Source: Streptomyces sp. NBC_01294 (lineage in GTDB: Bacteria; Actinomycetota; Actinomycetes; Streptomycetales; Streptomycetaceae). From it: a stretch of DNA of 64,000 bases. The DNA lies in the NCBI RefSeq assembly GCF_035917235.1, contig NZ_CP108424.1, positions 186,001 to 250,000 of the forward strand. The letters run 5' to 3'. Below are positions 44,739-52,903 of the stretch, piece by piece. A program made the position numbers and the translations under genes. The notes under the pieces were generated by a model. The model worked only from the letters and a program-made list of their open reading frames with translations, searched no databases and was not told where the DNA came from. Numbering within the stretch: position 1 is the first letter of the stretch; the number at the start of each line of letters is the position of its first letter.

Positions 44739-45118
44739 GAACCGCACCTGCCCGGGTTCCGCGACGTCACGCGCACGCGAGGGCGACGGACACGCCCGCC
44801 ACCGCACGAGGGTGAAAGGCGATCGCCGAAGTCACCAGCCTGCTCGCGCCGGGCTGAGGCGGAGGCCCGGTACGGGGAATGTCATGCGACGTCATCTTTG
44901 ACGGCCGTGCAGGTCAATGGTTGTACACATGGCCGTCCGCCGGGCAGATCCCGGTTCGGACGCGGCGTGTGGGCGGTCACGTATTTCCCCAGGCTTCGGG
45001 ATCTGAGCGTCACGTAATTCCCCACCCCGCCGGTCACGAGTCCCCATGGGGGCGGTGACCGTGGGCGGCGCCCAGCCTGCAGCCGAAATCCGGTGGACGC
45101 GGTAGCGATACTGCTGTC
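44739..45118. other. Intergenic with the left end of an IS21-like element
   Basis: No gene. It includes two copies of a GTCACGTA-TTCCCC motif at 44975-44993 and 45007-45023 that mirror two copies at 45680-45722. Confidence 0.5.
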
Positions 45119-45722
45119 ATGGCCGTTACTCAGCAGCTCGCCCGCATCCCCGAGGGGTATCTCGCCGCCTGCCGTCAGTCCTCCAGCACGTCACCGGACC
45201 GCGATCCCCACTGGGATCCACCGGCGTACGACGTGCTGGACCTGGACTGGGCACCGGCACTGCTGGAACGCGTCGGCGAGGCGGCCGGACTCGAAGAGGT
45301 CCATCTCGATGCTCTGCGCCGGGCCACCGACGGCGACACTGCTCTGGACCTCGGCTTCCTCAACACTCACCCGCACGCCATAGCCCCCTTCGGAGCCGCG
45401 CCCACCGCCCTGGGCGTCTCTCAAGTGGCGTGCGTCTCCGAAGTGCTTGGCCAGATCGACATGCCCGCCCTTCTTGCCGCTCTGCCGGCCGACGACCGTG
45501 ACGCCGGATCCTTGATCGGCCACGGAGCCGACCACATCACCGGCGGTATGAGGGCGTACCTGCTGGAGCACTTCAACGCCTTGTACGACTTTTACCTCGA
45601 CGCAGCCAAGCGCCACCTGCTCGTCGTGCTCTGGTGGGACTGACCCGCGACCGACCAGGCGTCCCCACCACGACTACCTGGGGAATTACGTGACCGTCGG
45701 GATGGGGAATTACGTGACCGTC
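44975..45722. mobile_element. 748-bp element with IS21-like repeated ends and no transposase
   Basis: The left end has GTCACGTATTTCCCC (44976) and GTCACGTAATTCCCC (45009). The right end has GGGGAATTACGTGAC twice (45680 and 45704), in inverted orientation to the left. Two transposase-binding-type repeats per end is the arrangement of IS21-family ends. No istA or istB lies between; the only gene is the DUF1877-like one. This looks like a non-autonomous passenger-carrying element. Confidence 0.65.
45119..45643 (+). CDS. DUF1877-family protein (YfbM-like)
   Basis: A 174-residue cytoplasmic protein. MAVTQQLARIPEGYLAACRQ is followed by YDVLDLDWAPALLERVGEAA, GTA-type middle strands, SQVACVSEVLGQIDMPALLA and YLLEHFNALYDFYLDAAKRH with LLVVLWWD at the end. 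This is the DUF1877 layout; function unknown, sometimes found among immunity-like genes. It is the only gene inside the IS21-ended element. Confidence 0.8.
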   Translation: MAVTQQLARIPEGYLAACRQSSSTSPDRDPHWDPPAYDVLDLDWAPALLERVGEAAGLEEVHLDALRRATDGDTALDLGFLNTHPHAIAPFGAAPTALGVSQVACVSEVLGQIDMPALLAALPADDRDAGSLIGHGADHITGGMRAYLLEHFNALYDFYLDAAKRHLLVVLWWD

Positions 45723-45778
45723 CACACGGCGGGATGAGGCGGGCGTTTTGCCGCAGTGCCGGGTCTGCCAGGCGGCCG

Positions 45779-46555
45779 TCACTGATGCGGAACGGCGATG
45801 CCGGCTGCGCGCAGGTTCGCCTCGACCAGCGTGTTCAACCGGGCGATGGACGGTGACTGGTCTTCCCGGTGGTGGTTGACCATTCCGTACCGGGAGGCGG
45901 CGTCGGGCTGGTTCCGAAACCCGGTCGGCATCGCCAGCAGCGCGCGGTTGGTCAGCAGCTTGTCGGACAGCGTGGACGCCAGCTCCTCGATCCGTGGGTC
46001 GTCCGGATCCCAGGCCCTCGCATCCCAACCGCGCTTGGTCAGCTCGACGGACTCGGGATCGTCAAGCGAATGTTCAAGCCGGGTCAGGAAGCTGTCGAAG
46101 ATCTCAGGGACCAGTGCCCGGGCCAGCACCAGAGCCTCCCGTTGACCAGCCACGTAGTCGGGACTGAAGCCGAGTTCGGCGAGTCGGTCCAAGACTGCGC
46201 AGGCCCGGTCGGGCAGCAGTGCCCGGTCGCCGTGGTCGAGACGGTGCAGCCTGTCGCGGCGCGCGATCAGGTCGTCGATCCGTTCGGTGAGTTGGTGGTG
46301 GACGTCGTCCAGGGTGGCGGCGAACGTCTTGGGATCGGCGTCGAGCAGGTCACCGATCTCGGCCAGCGGCACGCCGGCTGCGGCCAGGGTCCGGACCTGG
46401 ACCAGCCGGTACAGCTCGTCCGATTGGTAGCGGCGGTAGCCGGAACCGTCGCGTTCCGGCTCGGCGACCAGGCCGAGCCGGTGATAGTGCCGCACGGTCT
46501 TGATCGTGACACCGACGAACGCAGCCGCCTGACCGATCGTGAGCCCGTCTGCCAT
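45779..46555 (-). CDS. MerR-family regulator
   Basis: A 258-residue regulator. The N-terminal MerR HTH reads LTIGQAAAFVGVTIKTVRHY with the wing GLVAEPERDGSGYRRYQSDE, followed by the dimerisation helix (TLDDVHHQLTERIDDLIARR). The C-terminal about 140 residues form an effector domain of unknown ligand. ATG 46555 starts the HTH. It is divergent from the serine hydrolase gene, and the gap has a dyad at 46744 overlapping a -35-like TTGACC, the usual MerR arrangement. Confidence 0.9.
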   Translation of the reverse strand: MADGLTIGQAAAFVGVTIKTVRHYHRLGLVAEPERDGSGYRRYQSDELYRLVQVRTLAAAGVPLAEIGDLLDADPKTFAATLDDVHHQLTERIDDLIARRDRLHRLDHGDRALLPDRACAVLDRLAELGFSPDYVAGQREALVLARALVPEIFDSFLTRLEHSLDDPESVELTKRGWDARAWDPDDPRIEELASTLSDKLLTNRALLAMPTGFRNQPDAASRYGMVNHHREDQSPSIARLNTLVEANLRAAGIAVPHQ

Positions 46556-46743
46556 CGGCTCGGCGCACCTCCGGATCGTGGGCGGCCGCGGTCTCGCGCA
46601 CCGCGTCGGCGACGGCCGGGAAGTCCGGATGATCACCGGGACGAGGATAGCGCGCACCAGTTCCAGCCCACCCCCTGCTGCCAAGAGGGACCGGGACGTC
46701 TGCAATCGGTGCCGGTCACCCCTTGATCCGTACAGGGGGTTGA

Positions 46744-46762
46744 CCTTGACCTTGGGTCAAGG
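46744..46762 (+). promoter_or_regulatory. Candidate MerR operator in the hydrolase promoter
   Basis: CCTTGACC-TTG-GGTCAAGG, a perfect 8-bp dyad with a 3-bp centre, 85 bp upstream of the hydrolase start. TTGACC at 46740 would be the -35 box, with the dyad filling the spacer. Confidence 0.65.
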
Positions 46763-46847
46763 CTGCAGGCTCTTCACATGGCCGCTCGAAGGGCCAGGCA
46801 GCCACCAGGGCCGCCGTGAGAACCACACCATGAACAGGAGATTCATC

Positions 46848-48074
46848 ATGGGAACAAGCAACAGCGGCTTCTCCGACGCAGGGCTGCGCCGACTGCGCGA
46901 GGTGCTGGCACAGCACGTCGAGTCCAAGAAGATTCCCGGCCTTGTCGCTCTCGTCAGCCATGGCGGCCGGACGCACGTCGAAGCGATCGGGACGATGCGT
47001 CATGACGGTGGCGCGCCGATGCGCCGGGACACGATCTTCCGGATGGCGTCCACGTCCAAACCGGTCACGATGGCGGCGGCGATGATCCTGCTCGACGAGT
47101 GTCGGCTGCGGCTGGACGACCCGGTGGATCAGTGGCTGCCCGAACTCGCCGACCGGCAGGTGCTGAAGCGGCCCGACGGACCGCTGGACGACACCGTGCC
47201 CGCACAGCGGCCGATCACCGTACGAGACCTGCTCACCTCCACGTTCGGGCTCGGAGTGGACTTCGAGTCGATGGCTTCCCCGATCAGGGCCGCGACCTTC
47301 GAGCGTCTCGACTACAGCGTGGCATCCGGGCCGGCGCCCGAGCCGGACGAGTGGATGCGCCGCCTCGGCGAGCTGCCGCTGCAGTACCAGCCCGGAGTGC
47401 GGTGGCAGTACGACCTCAGCAACGAGGTAGTCGGCGTGCTTGTCTCCAGGGTCACGGGACAGTCGTTGGAGGCGTTCCTGCGGACACGCATCCTCGATCC
47501 GCTGGGGATGAAGGACACCGCCTTCCACGTGCCCGCCGACAAGATCGACCGACTGCCGCCCCTGTACGGGCCCGACCCGCAGACCGGCGAGTTCGTCGTG
47601 TGGGACGAGGCGGCAGGGGGAAGGTCCAGCGTGCCTCCCGCGTTCCAGGGCGCTGGCGGCGGGCTGGTCTCCACCGCCGACGACTACCACGCCTACTTCC
47701 AGATGCTGCTGAACCACGGGATGCGCGGGAGTGAACGGATCTTGTCCCGGGCCGCCGTCGAGCTGATGACCACCAACCGTCTCTCGCCCGAGCAACTTGC
47801 CGCCCGAGACACCATGTTCAGCAACGTCGCCCACCTGTCGTCCGGCCAGGGGTCGAACGGTGGCTGGGGCTTCGGGATGGCGGTGCGCACACATCGCGGC
47901 GACTACGCGCCCATCGGCCAGTTCGGCTGGTTCGGCGGTACCGGCACCACCGCCTACGCAGACAGGACCAACCAGCTCACCGGAGTCCTGCTCACCCAGG
48001 TCGGACTGTCCACCCCGGATTCGCCGCGTGCCATGAACGACTTCTGGACCACGCTCTACCAGGCCATCGACTGA
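46848..48074 (+). CDS. Serine hydrolase (class C beta-lactamase/DD-peptidase fold)
   Basis: A 408-residue enzyme. The catalytic S-x-x-K is S68-T-S-K71 in FRMASTSKPVTMAAAM. The second motif is in QYDLSNEVVGVLVSRVTGQS. The third, KTG-like box is GWFGGTGTTAYADRTNQLTG. IPGLVALVSHGGRTHVEAIG is typical for the family. I chose ATG 46848 because AGGAG lies 8 bp upstream; ATG 46830 is an alternative. There is no signal peptide, so it is likely a cytoplasmic esterase or beta-lactamase-like enzyme. It is controlled by the divergent MerR regulator. Confidence 0.9.
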   Translation: MGTSNSGFSDAGLRRLREVLAQHVESKKIPGLVALVSHGGRTHVEAIGTMRHDGGAPMRRDTIFRMASTSKPVTMAAAMILLDECRLRLDDPVDQWLPELADRQVLKRPDGPLDDTVPAQRPITVRDLLTSTFGLGVDFESMASPIRAATFERLDYSVASGPAPEPDEWMRRLGELPLQYQPGVRWQYDLSNEVVGVLVSRVTGQSLEAFLRTRILDPLGMKDTAFHVPADKIDRLPPLYGPDPQTGEFVVWDEAAGGRSSVPPAFQGAGGGLVSTADDYHAYFQMLLNHGMRGSERILSRAAVELMTTNRLSPEQLAARDTMFSNVAHLSSGQGSNGGWGFGMAVRTHRGDYAPIGQFGWFGGTGTTAYADRTNQLTGVLLTQVGLSTPDSPRAMNDFWTTLYQAID

Positions 48075-48139
48075 CAACGACTACGACCGCTACTTTGCGG
48101 CTGGGGTCAGAGATGAGAGCCCGGGGCCAGCGCCGGGCG

Positions 48140-48436
48140 TCATTCCCCGTCGATGGCGTCCGGCTCACGCAACGGACGCAGGCCCCCCGGGGCAGGTGGG
48201 GGAGTTGGAAGGAGTACCGGCCGAGCATGTGATGTGGTGGCGGGCGAACGGGGAGAGGCGGGCCACGTCCTCGTCGAGGACATTGAATCCGTCCTCGCGC
48301 AGTTGAGTGACGGTGGCGTCCATGTACCTCGTGTTGAAGAGCACCAGGGCGTTGACGACCAGGCCGAGCGCGCCGATCTGGTCCTCCAAGCCTTCCTGGT
48401 AGCGCTGGTAGAGCTGTCCGGCCCGGCGGGAGATCG
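48140..48436 (-). pseudogene. C-terminal remnant of a Tn3-family transposase
   Basis: QLYQRYQEGLEDQIGALGLV, NALVLFNTRYMDATVTQLRE and FNVLDEDVARLSPFARHHIT match a TnpA C-terminus. The end shifts frame to GGLRPLREPDAIDGE and stops near 48140. It differs from the tnpA at 31520, so it is a second Tn3-type element, now reduced to a fragment. Confidence 0.7.
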
Positions 48437-48499
48437 AGCGGCAGCGCTTCGCTTCCGTACGCGCCATGCGCGGCGCCACGGCGGGCCTGACCTGGACGG

Positions 48500-48624
48500 C
48501 ATCGCGGTGCACCCTGACCGGCGGCAGCTGGTGGTCGTACTACGACGAGCAGACCGTCAATTCGGCCAACAGTTTGAACATTGACCACATGGTCCCCCTG
48601 GCCGAGGCGTGGGACTCGAAGTAG
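48500..48624 (+). pseudogene. Central fragment of an HNH endonuclease family gene
   Basis: The frame reads ASRCTLTGGSWWSYYDEQTV, NSANSLNIDHMVPLAEAWDS and stops. IDHMVPLAEAWDS is the HNH/DUF1524-type metal site. The continuation of this protein (W-T-A-A-R-R-E-A-Y-A-N-D) is found 3.5 kb away at 52147. Confidence 0.65.
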
Positions 48625-48777
48625 GCGGAGTTGTGTCGCCTGCATCATTCCGCCCGGCTCGGTGACCGCCGTTGACCTGGTCGAGAAGGTGCGGTCTGTA
48701 GCTCGTACAGGTGACGGTGAGGCCTTCTACCTCGGGAGATCCTGGTTAAACGCCAGGATGTTGCATCTGACGCAACC

Positions 48778-49041
48778 GTGGGAGCTGGTGTGGTTTCTGC
48801 CGATGTGCCGGGCGCGATCAGCCTGGTGGTGCCGGGTAACGTCCGGGCGCTGGACCCGGCTCCGGCGATGTTCGAGGCGATGCTGACGGGGTGGATGCGG
48901 CAGCAGCAGAGCCGCTTGCTGGCAAGGAAGACGATCGAAGACCGGCTGAGTCTGGTGCGCCGGTTCGCGCTGTTCAACGGCACGTACCCATGGGAGTGGA
49001 CTCCGAGGCGGCGCGGGCAAGACGTCCGGTGGTCCAGCTGA
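48778..49041 (+). pseudogene. N-terminal fragment of a tyrosine integrase
   Basis: The frame gives PGNVRALDPAPAMFEAMLTG, WMRQQQSRLLARKTIEDRLS and LVRRFALFNGTYPWEWTP. This is the SAM-like core-binding domain of Streptomyces tyrosine recombinases. It ends before the catalytic domain. The segment before it (VEKVRSVARTGDGEAFYLGR, about 48680) belongs to another remnant. Confidence 0.6.
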
Positions 49042-49605
49042 GGTGCACCTGAACATGGACGGCGCATGCTCTACAGCGGTGCCGTCCTCGCCGACGCGGT
49101 CCGAATCGGCCCCCGTCTCCTGCCTCTGGCTCACAGCGCACAGTGGCGGCCGGGGACGCATGACCGAGGCTACGGGCTCGGTGCTGCGGTCAGGCGGAAC
49201 TCGCCGATCGGGACTTCAGGTTCAGGCTCGGCCGGTCAGAGTTCGACAGGCTCCACCCTTGACGGCTAACGGCGTTAGCCGTAGCTTGACGCCAAGCCTA
49301 GCTAACGCTGTTAGCCAATTTCGATCGGTCGCGATGTGAGAGGGCCGCAGTGAACGCCGCTACAGCCAGCAGTACCCCGTTCGGCAGCGACCTGCCCCGT
49401 CCCCTCCGGGGTACACGGGAGGCGTCAGAGCTTTCGTCCGGGGCGTTGGCGGTCCCTGGGGAAGGGCACCAACCGCAAGCCGTTACCGCGCCCGTGTTCC
49501 TCGCTGGACGGGGCCCGTTTCCGCGGAACCCTGCACGGCGCACTGCTGGAATCCGATGTCCCACGCTGGCCGCATCCGGCATCGCGATCGCGCGGACGGC
49601 CTGCC
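49042..49605 (+). other. Promoter region and truncated gene upstream of tetR
   Basis: No intact gene. After the two operators (49264-49316), GTG 49350 opens a frame (MNAATASSTPFGSDLPRPLR) that loses coherence after about 20 codons. The operators therefore probably once controlled a gene that is now deleted, with tetR next to it. Confidence 0.45.
49264..49316. promoter_or_regulatory. Two TetR-type operators
   Basis: GGCTAAC-GGC-GTTAGCC (49264-49280) and AGCTAAC-GCT-GTTAGCC (49300-49316), with centres 36 bp apart, each a 7-bp inverted repeat with a 3-bp centre. They lie about 290 bp upstream of the TetR gene. Confidence 0.7.
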
Positions 49606-50154
49606 ATGGCTGACCGCGCGCAGCAGATCATGGCCGCTGCCCGGGAACTGCTAGACGCCGAAGGGCCGGATGCGTTGTCGATGCGGCGCATCGCCGAGCG
49701 TGTCGGTATCCGGGCGCCTTCTTTGTACAAGCACTTTCCTGACAAGGCCGCTGTCGAGGCCGGGCTCCAGGCCCAGGGGATGACCCAGTTGGCGGAGGAG
49801 CTGGAGGCTGCCGAAGCAGAGATCGGCGTCGAACCACCCCTGCTTGTGCTCGCCCGAGCCTACCGACGGCACGCGCTCGCCGGCCCGCACCTCTACCGCA
49901 TCACCCACAGTCGGCCGCTCGCCCGCAACGCGCTCCCCGAGGGACTCGAAGATCGCGCAGCGACGCCGCTGGCCCACGCGGTGCGCGGCGACATCGACAT
50001 CGCACGCTCGTTCTGGGCGTTCGCGCACGGCATGGTCGTGCTCGAACTCGACGGCCGCTTCCCGCCTGGCGCGGACCTGGATGCCGCATGGCGTACCGGC
50101 TGCGAGACGTTCGCCCAGGCGATCCGGAACAGGACCGGGGCAGACACCACATGA
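49606..50154 (+). CDS. TetR-family regulator
   Basis: A 182-residue repressor. The N-terminal HTH is MRRIAERVGIRAPSLYKHFP, preceded by RAQQIMAAARELLDAEGPDA. The C-terminal helical domain has the WHG-type signature region SFWAFAHGMVVLELDGRFPP. It overlaps the downstream membrane-protein pseudogene as ATGA. The two palindromes at 49264-49316 are its likely operators. Confidence 0.9.
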   Translation: MADRAQQIMAAARELLDAEGPDALSMRRIAERVGIRAPSLYKHFPDKAAVEAGLQAQGMTQLAEELEAAEAEIGVEPPLLVLARAYRRHALAGPHLYRITHSRPLARNALPEGLEDRAATPLAHAVRGDIDIARSFWAFAHGMVVLELDGRFPPGADLDAAWRTGCETFAQAIRNRTGADTT

Positions 50155-50804
50155 CCACCGTTGCCAAGGGGCCTGTTACCGGAATCACCCCCAGCGCCGC
50201 CGGATACACACACGCTGCGGCATGGATCCTTGGGCTCGCCGCCGGGTGGGGAGCCACACCCGAGGTCGGTGACACATACGCCGGGATCACGACCGCGTAC
50301 GCCGACCGGCCAGTCCATGCGCTGGCCCAGGCGCTGCTCGTTCACGGTGTGGCAGCTGTCTGCCTCGTGGTCGTCGGATCTGGACTGCTCGACTGAGCCC
50401 GCCATTCCGGCAACGATGCGGCTCGCCTGGCCGGATGGGCCGGCAGAGTCGCGGGCGCGCTCGCATCCCTGCAACTTGTCCTGGAACTGATCGCAGTACC
50501 TGGAGCTGATCCAGCGTCACCGGGCAGGAGCGGCGCAATGTTCGAGATGGTCCAGCGCGTGGACGGTGTCAAGATGCTCGCACTCGCCGCACTCGCGGCG
50601 GCTGCCTGCGCAGCCTGCCGCCACGGCACACTACTGCGGCGTTGGGAGGTCGTCATCGGCTGGGTCCTCGCGGCCACGATCACCGCGTCCGGCATGGGTT
50701 GCTTGCTCCTGTCCACTGCCTTGACCCCGACGGCACTCATTTCGTTGCCCTTGCTGCTGATCTGGATCGCCGCACTCGGCGCAGCCCTCAGGCACCGGCC
50801 CTGA
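50151..50804 (+). pseudogene. Membrane protein gene interrupted by an in-frame TGA
   Basis: One frame runs from ATG 50151 to 50804 with a single TGA at 50394-50396. Before it are GYTHAAAWILGLAAGWGATP and HGVAAVCLVVVGSGLLD. After it come LAGWAGRVAGALASLQLVLE, VKMLALAALAAAACAACRHG, VVIGWVLAATITASGMGCLL and LISLPLLLIWIAALGAALRH. Together they form one about 217-residue protein with five or so membrane helices. The TGA probably replaced CGA (Arg) or TGG (Trp). It is coupled to tetR, so it was the regulated gene. Confidence 0.75.
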
Positions 50805-51014
50805 CCGCTCACTCGACCAGACGGGCGTCGCCGACATCGGCCGCCCCTCAGGCGGGAAAGCAGGAGCGTGTCCGGGAAGCGGCCCGGTTCGTGGGTGAGC
50901 CCGCTGCAAAGTGCGCCGTCGCCCGCAGGGCTTCTGATCAAGGACTCGTTCAGTGCACGCCTGATTGATCAGATGCTTACCAGTCCACTTGATTGAGACC
51001 TCTACGGAGTGACC

Positions 51015-51920
51015 ATGGATCTTGCCTACCTTCCCAGTCCTTCGACCGGGGTCCTTCACCTCGGCCCGGTTCCGTTGAGGGCGTACGCCTTCTGCATCAT
51101 CCTGGGCATATTCGTCGCCGTCTGGCTCGGCAACCGGCGCTGGGTCGCGCGGGGCGGGGACCAGGGCGTCATCGCAGACGTCACCCTCTGGGCAGTGCCG
51201 TTCGGCATCGCCGGGGGACGTCTGTACCACGTGGTCACCAGCCCCGACGCGTACTTCGGCGACCACGGCGAGCCGATCCGAGCCCTGTACGTGTGGGAAG
51301 GCGGGCTCGGCATCTGGGGCGCCATCGCCCTGGGCGGGGTCGGCGCGTGGATCGGCTGCCGCCGCCACCGCATCCCCTTCCCCGCCTTCGCGGACGCGGT
51401 CGCCCCCGGCATAGCCGTGGCCCAGGCGATCGGCCGCTGGGGCAACTGGTTCAACCAGGAACTCTACGGCCGCCCCACCACACTCTCCTGGGGCCTGGAG
51501 ATCGACCGCGCGCACCGTCCGTCCACCATGCTCGACACCGCGACGTACCACCCCACCTTCCTCTACGAGTCCCTCTGGAACATCGGCGTCGCCGCACTGG
51601 TCCTCTGGGCGGCCCGCCGGTTCACGCTCGGTCACGGCAGGACCTTCGCCCTGTACGCCGCCGCCTACACGGTCGGCCGGTTCTGGACCGAATATCTGCG
51701 CATCGATACATCCCACACGTTCCTCGGCCTCCGTCTGAACGGCTGGACCTCGGTCGTGGTCTTCCTTGGCGCTATCACCTTCCTCGTCGTATCGGCCCGC
51801 CGCCACCCGGGCATCGAGGACGTGTCACGGTCAAAGGGCGAGGGCGGCTACGAGATGGCCGGCGAGCCGCGCCTGGGCGTCGCCGTCAAGGCAGGAGGAG
51901 CGACGCACGATGACACGTGA
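51015..51920 (+). CDS. lgt: Prolipoprotein diacylglyceryl transferase
   Basis: A 301-residue membrane enzyme that adds diacylglycerol to the lipobox Cys of prolipoproteins. Family motifs are GIAGGRLYHVVTSPD, VWEGGLGIWGAIALGG, the signature AIGRWGNWFNQELYGRP, and PTFLYESLWN with Y-T-V-G-R-F-W-x-E-Y-L-R-I-D near the end. ATG 51015 is chosen, with GGAG 6 bp upstream. Streptomyces have one or two chromosomal lgt genes, so this is probably an extra copy. It could serve the lipoprotein at 8518. Confidence 0.93.
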   Translation: MDLAYLPSPSTGVLHLGPVPLRAYAFCIILGIFVAVWLGNRRWVARGGDQGVIADVTLWAVPFGIAGGRLYHVVTSPDAYFGDHGEPIRALYVWEGGLGIWGAIALGGVGAWIGCRRHRIPFPAFADAVAPGIAVAQAIGRWGNWFNQELYGRPTTLSWGLEIDRAHRPSTMLDTATYHPTFLYESLWNIGVAALVLWAARRFTLGHGRTFALYAAAYTVGRFWTEYLRIDTSHTFLGLRLNGWTSVVVFLGAITFLVVSARRHPGIEDVSRSKGEGGYEMAGEPRLGVAVKAGGATHDDT

Positions 51921-52146
51921 GACCACTGGCGCAACCAGGAGCACCGGGCCCAGGGCCCCACGGCTCGCCTGAGGCCTGCAACTCCTTGCCAAGTACCCCG
52001 GTGATGCCGGCGTGGGACGAACTCATCGGCTAGGTGGATGCCTTGCTGTAGGCGGCTCCGGGCAGGCGTACCAGACGGTGGATACGAGCATGCAGCGGAA
52101 TACGGCACCCTTCGGATGACGCTCCCCGCCAGCTGGCGCTTCCGCC

Positions 52147-52419
52147 TGGACGGCGGCGCGTCGAGAGGCGTACGCGAACGACCAGGGCCAGCCGGCGTCC
52201 CTGGTCGCGGTGACGGCCCGTTCGAACCGGTCGAAGGCGGACCAGGACCCGGCGGAGTGGCTGCCGCCGTCGGCGGACGCGCTGTGCCGGTACGGCGCCG
52301 AGTGGACCGCGACCAAGCTCCGCTGGGGTCTCGCGGTCGATGAGCTGGAGCGGGACCGGCTGTGGGACATCGCGGCCGGCTGCGGCGGCACCGACGTGGA
52401 GTTCACCCCCGCCCCGTAG
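52147..52419 (+). pseudogene. C-terminal fragment of an HNH endonuclease family gene
   Basis: From TGG 52147 the frame reads WTAARREAYANDQGQPASLV, TARSNRSKADQDPAEWLPPS and YGAEWTATKLRWGLAVDELE, ending at 52419. This is the C-terminal half of the HNH/DUF1524-type protein whose metal site lies at 48500-48624. A related third fragment lies at 59820. Confidence 0.7.
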
Positions 52420-52632
52420 GTCTGGCCGAGGGCCGCCTTCCTGCCGGGTGGGATGGCGGCCCTTCATCATGCTCCGGAATCGGTCCCGAGACGGAGCGTC
52501 ACCAGTGTCGGTAGTCGTGCCCCAGGGCAGGATTCGGCTGCCCAGGCCCTGGCCTGCTCAGATGTCGGAGGAGGCAGCTCTTCTGGTGAAGTCGTTGAAG
52601 GTGTGGGGGTTGCACTGCTGGCGTCAGAGGAC

Positions 52633-52845
52633 TCAGCCGTGCTCGGCTGCTGGCTTGAGCAGTAGTTCGGCTTCGGCGGGGAAGCGGTCGAAGCCGCCTT
52701 CTTCCCATGCCACTGCCACGACCACTACCTCACCCTCGAGAGTGTCGGTCTGCCTCGTGAGTGCTCGCACCCTGCGCCACCGGCCCTCGTAGCCGATCAC
52801 ATCATCGCGGCGAAGGAAGGTGGCCGGCTTGGTCGGCAGGCTCAT
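52633..52845 (-). CDS. Small hypothetical protein
   Basis: A 70-residue protein: MSLPTKPATFLRRDDVIGYE, GRWRRVRALTRQTDTLEGEV, VVVAVAWEEGGFDRFPAEAE. It looks like a small beta-barrel, possibly SH3-like. The composition and start are plausible. The 52420-52632 stretch downstream holds nothing recognisable. Confidence 0.6.
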   Translation of the reverse strand: MSLPTKPATFLRRDDVIGYEGRWRRVRALTRQTDTLEGEVVVVAVAWEEGGFDRFPAEAELLLKPAAEHG

Positions 52846-52903
52846 CCGCCGACTCTATGGCTCCGGGCGGCCGGCAGCCTGATACCCGCCGGGATGTCCT
52901 TCT

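Noticed and set aside
46716..48077. A 453-codon leftward frame opposite the serine hydrolase
   Set aside because: The hydrolase has all catalytic motifs and a good ribosome site. The opposite frame is composition-driven.
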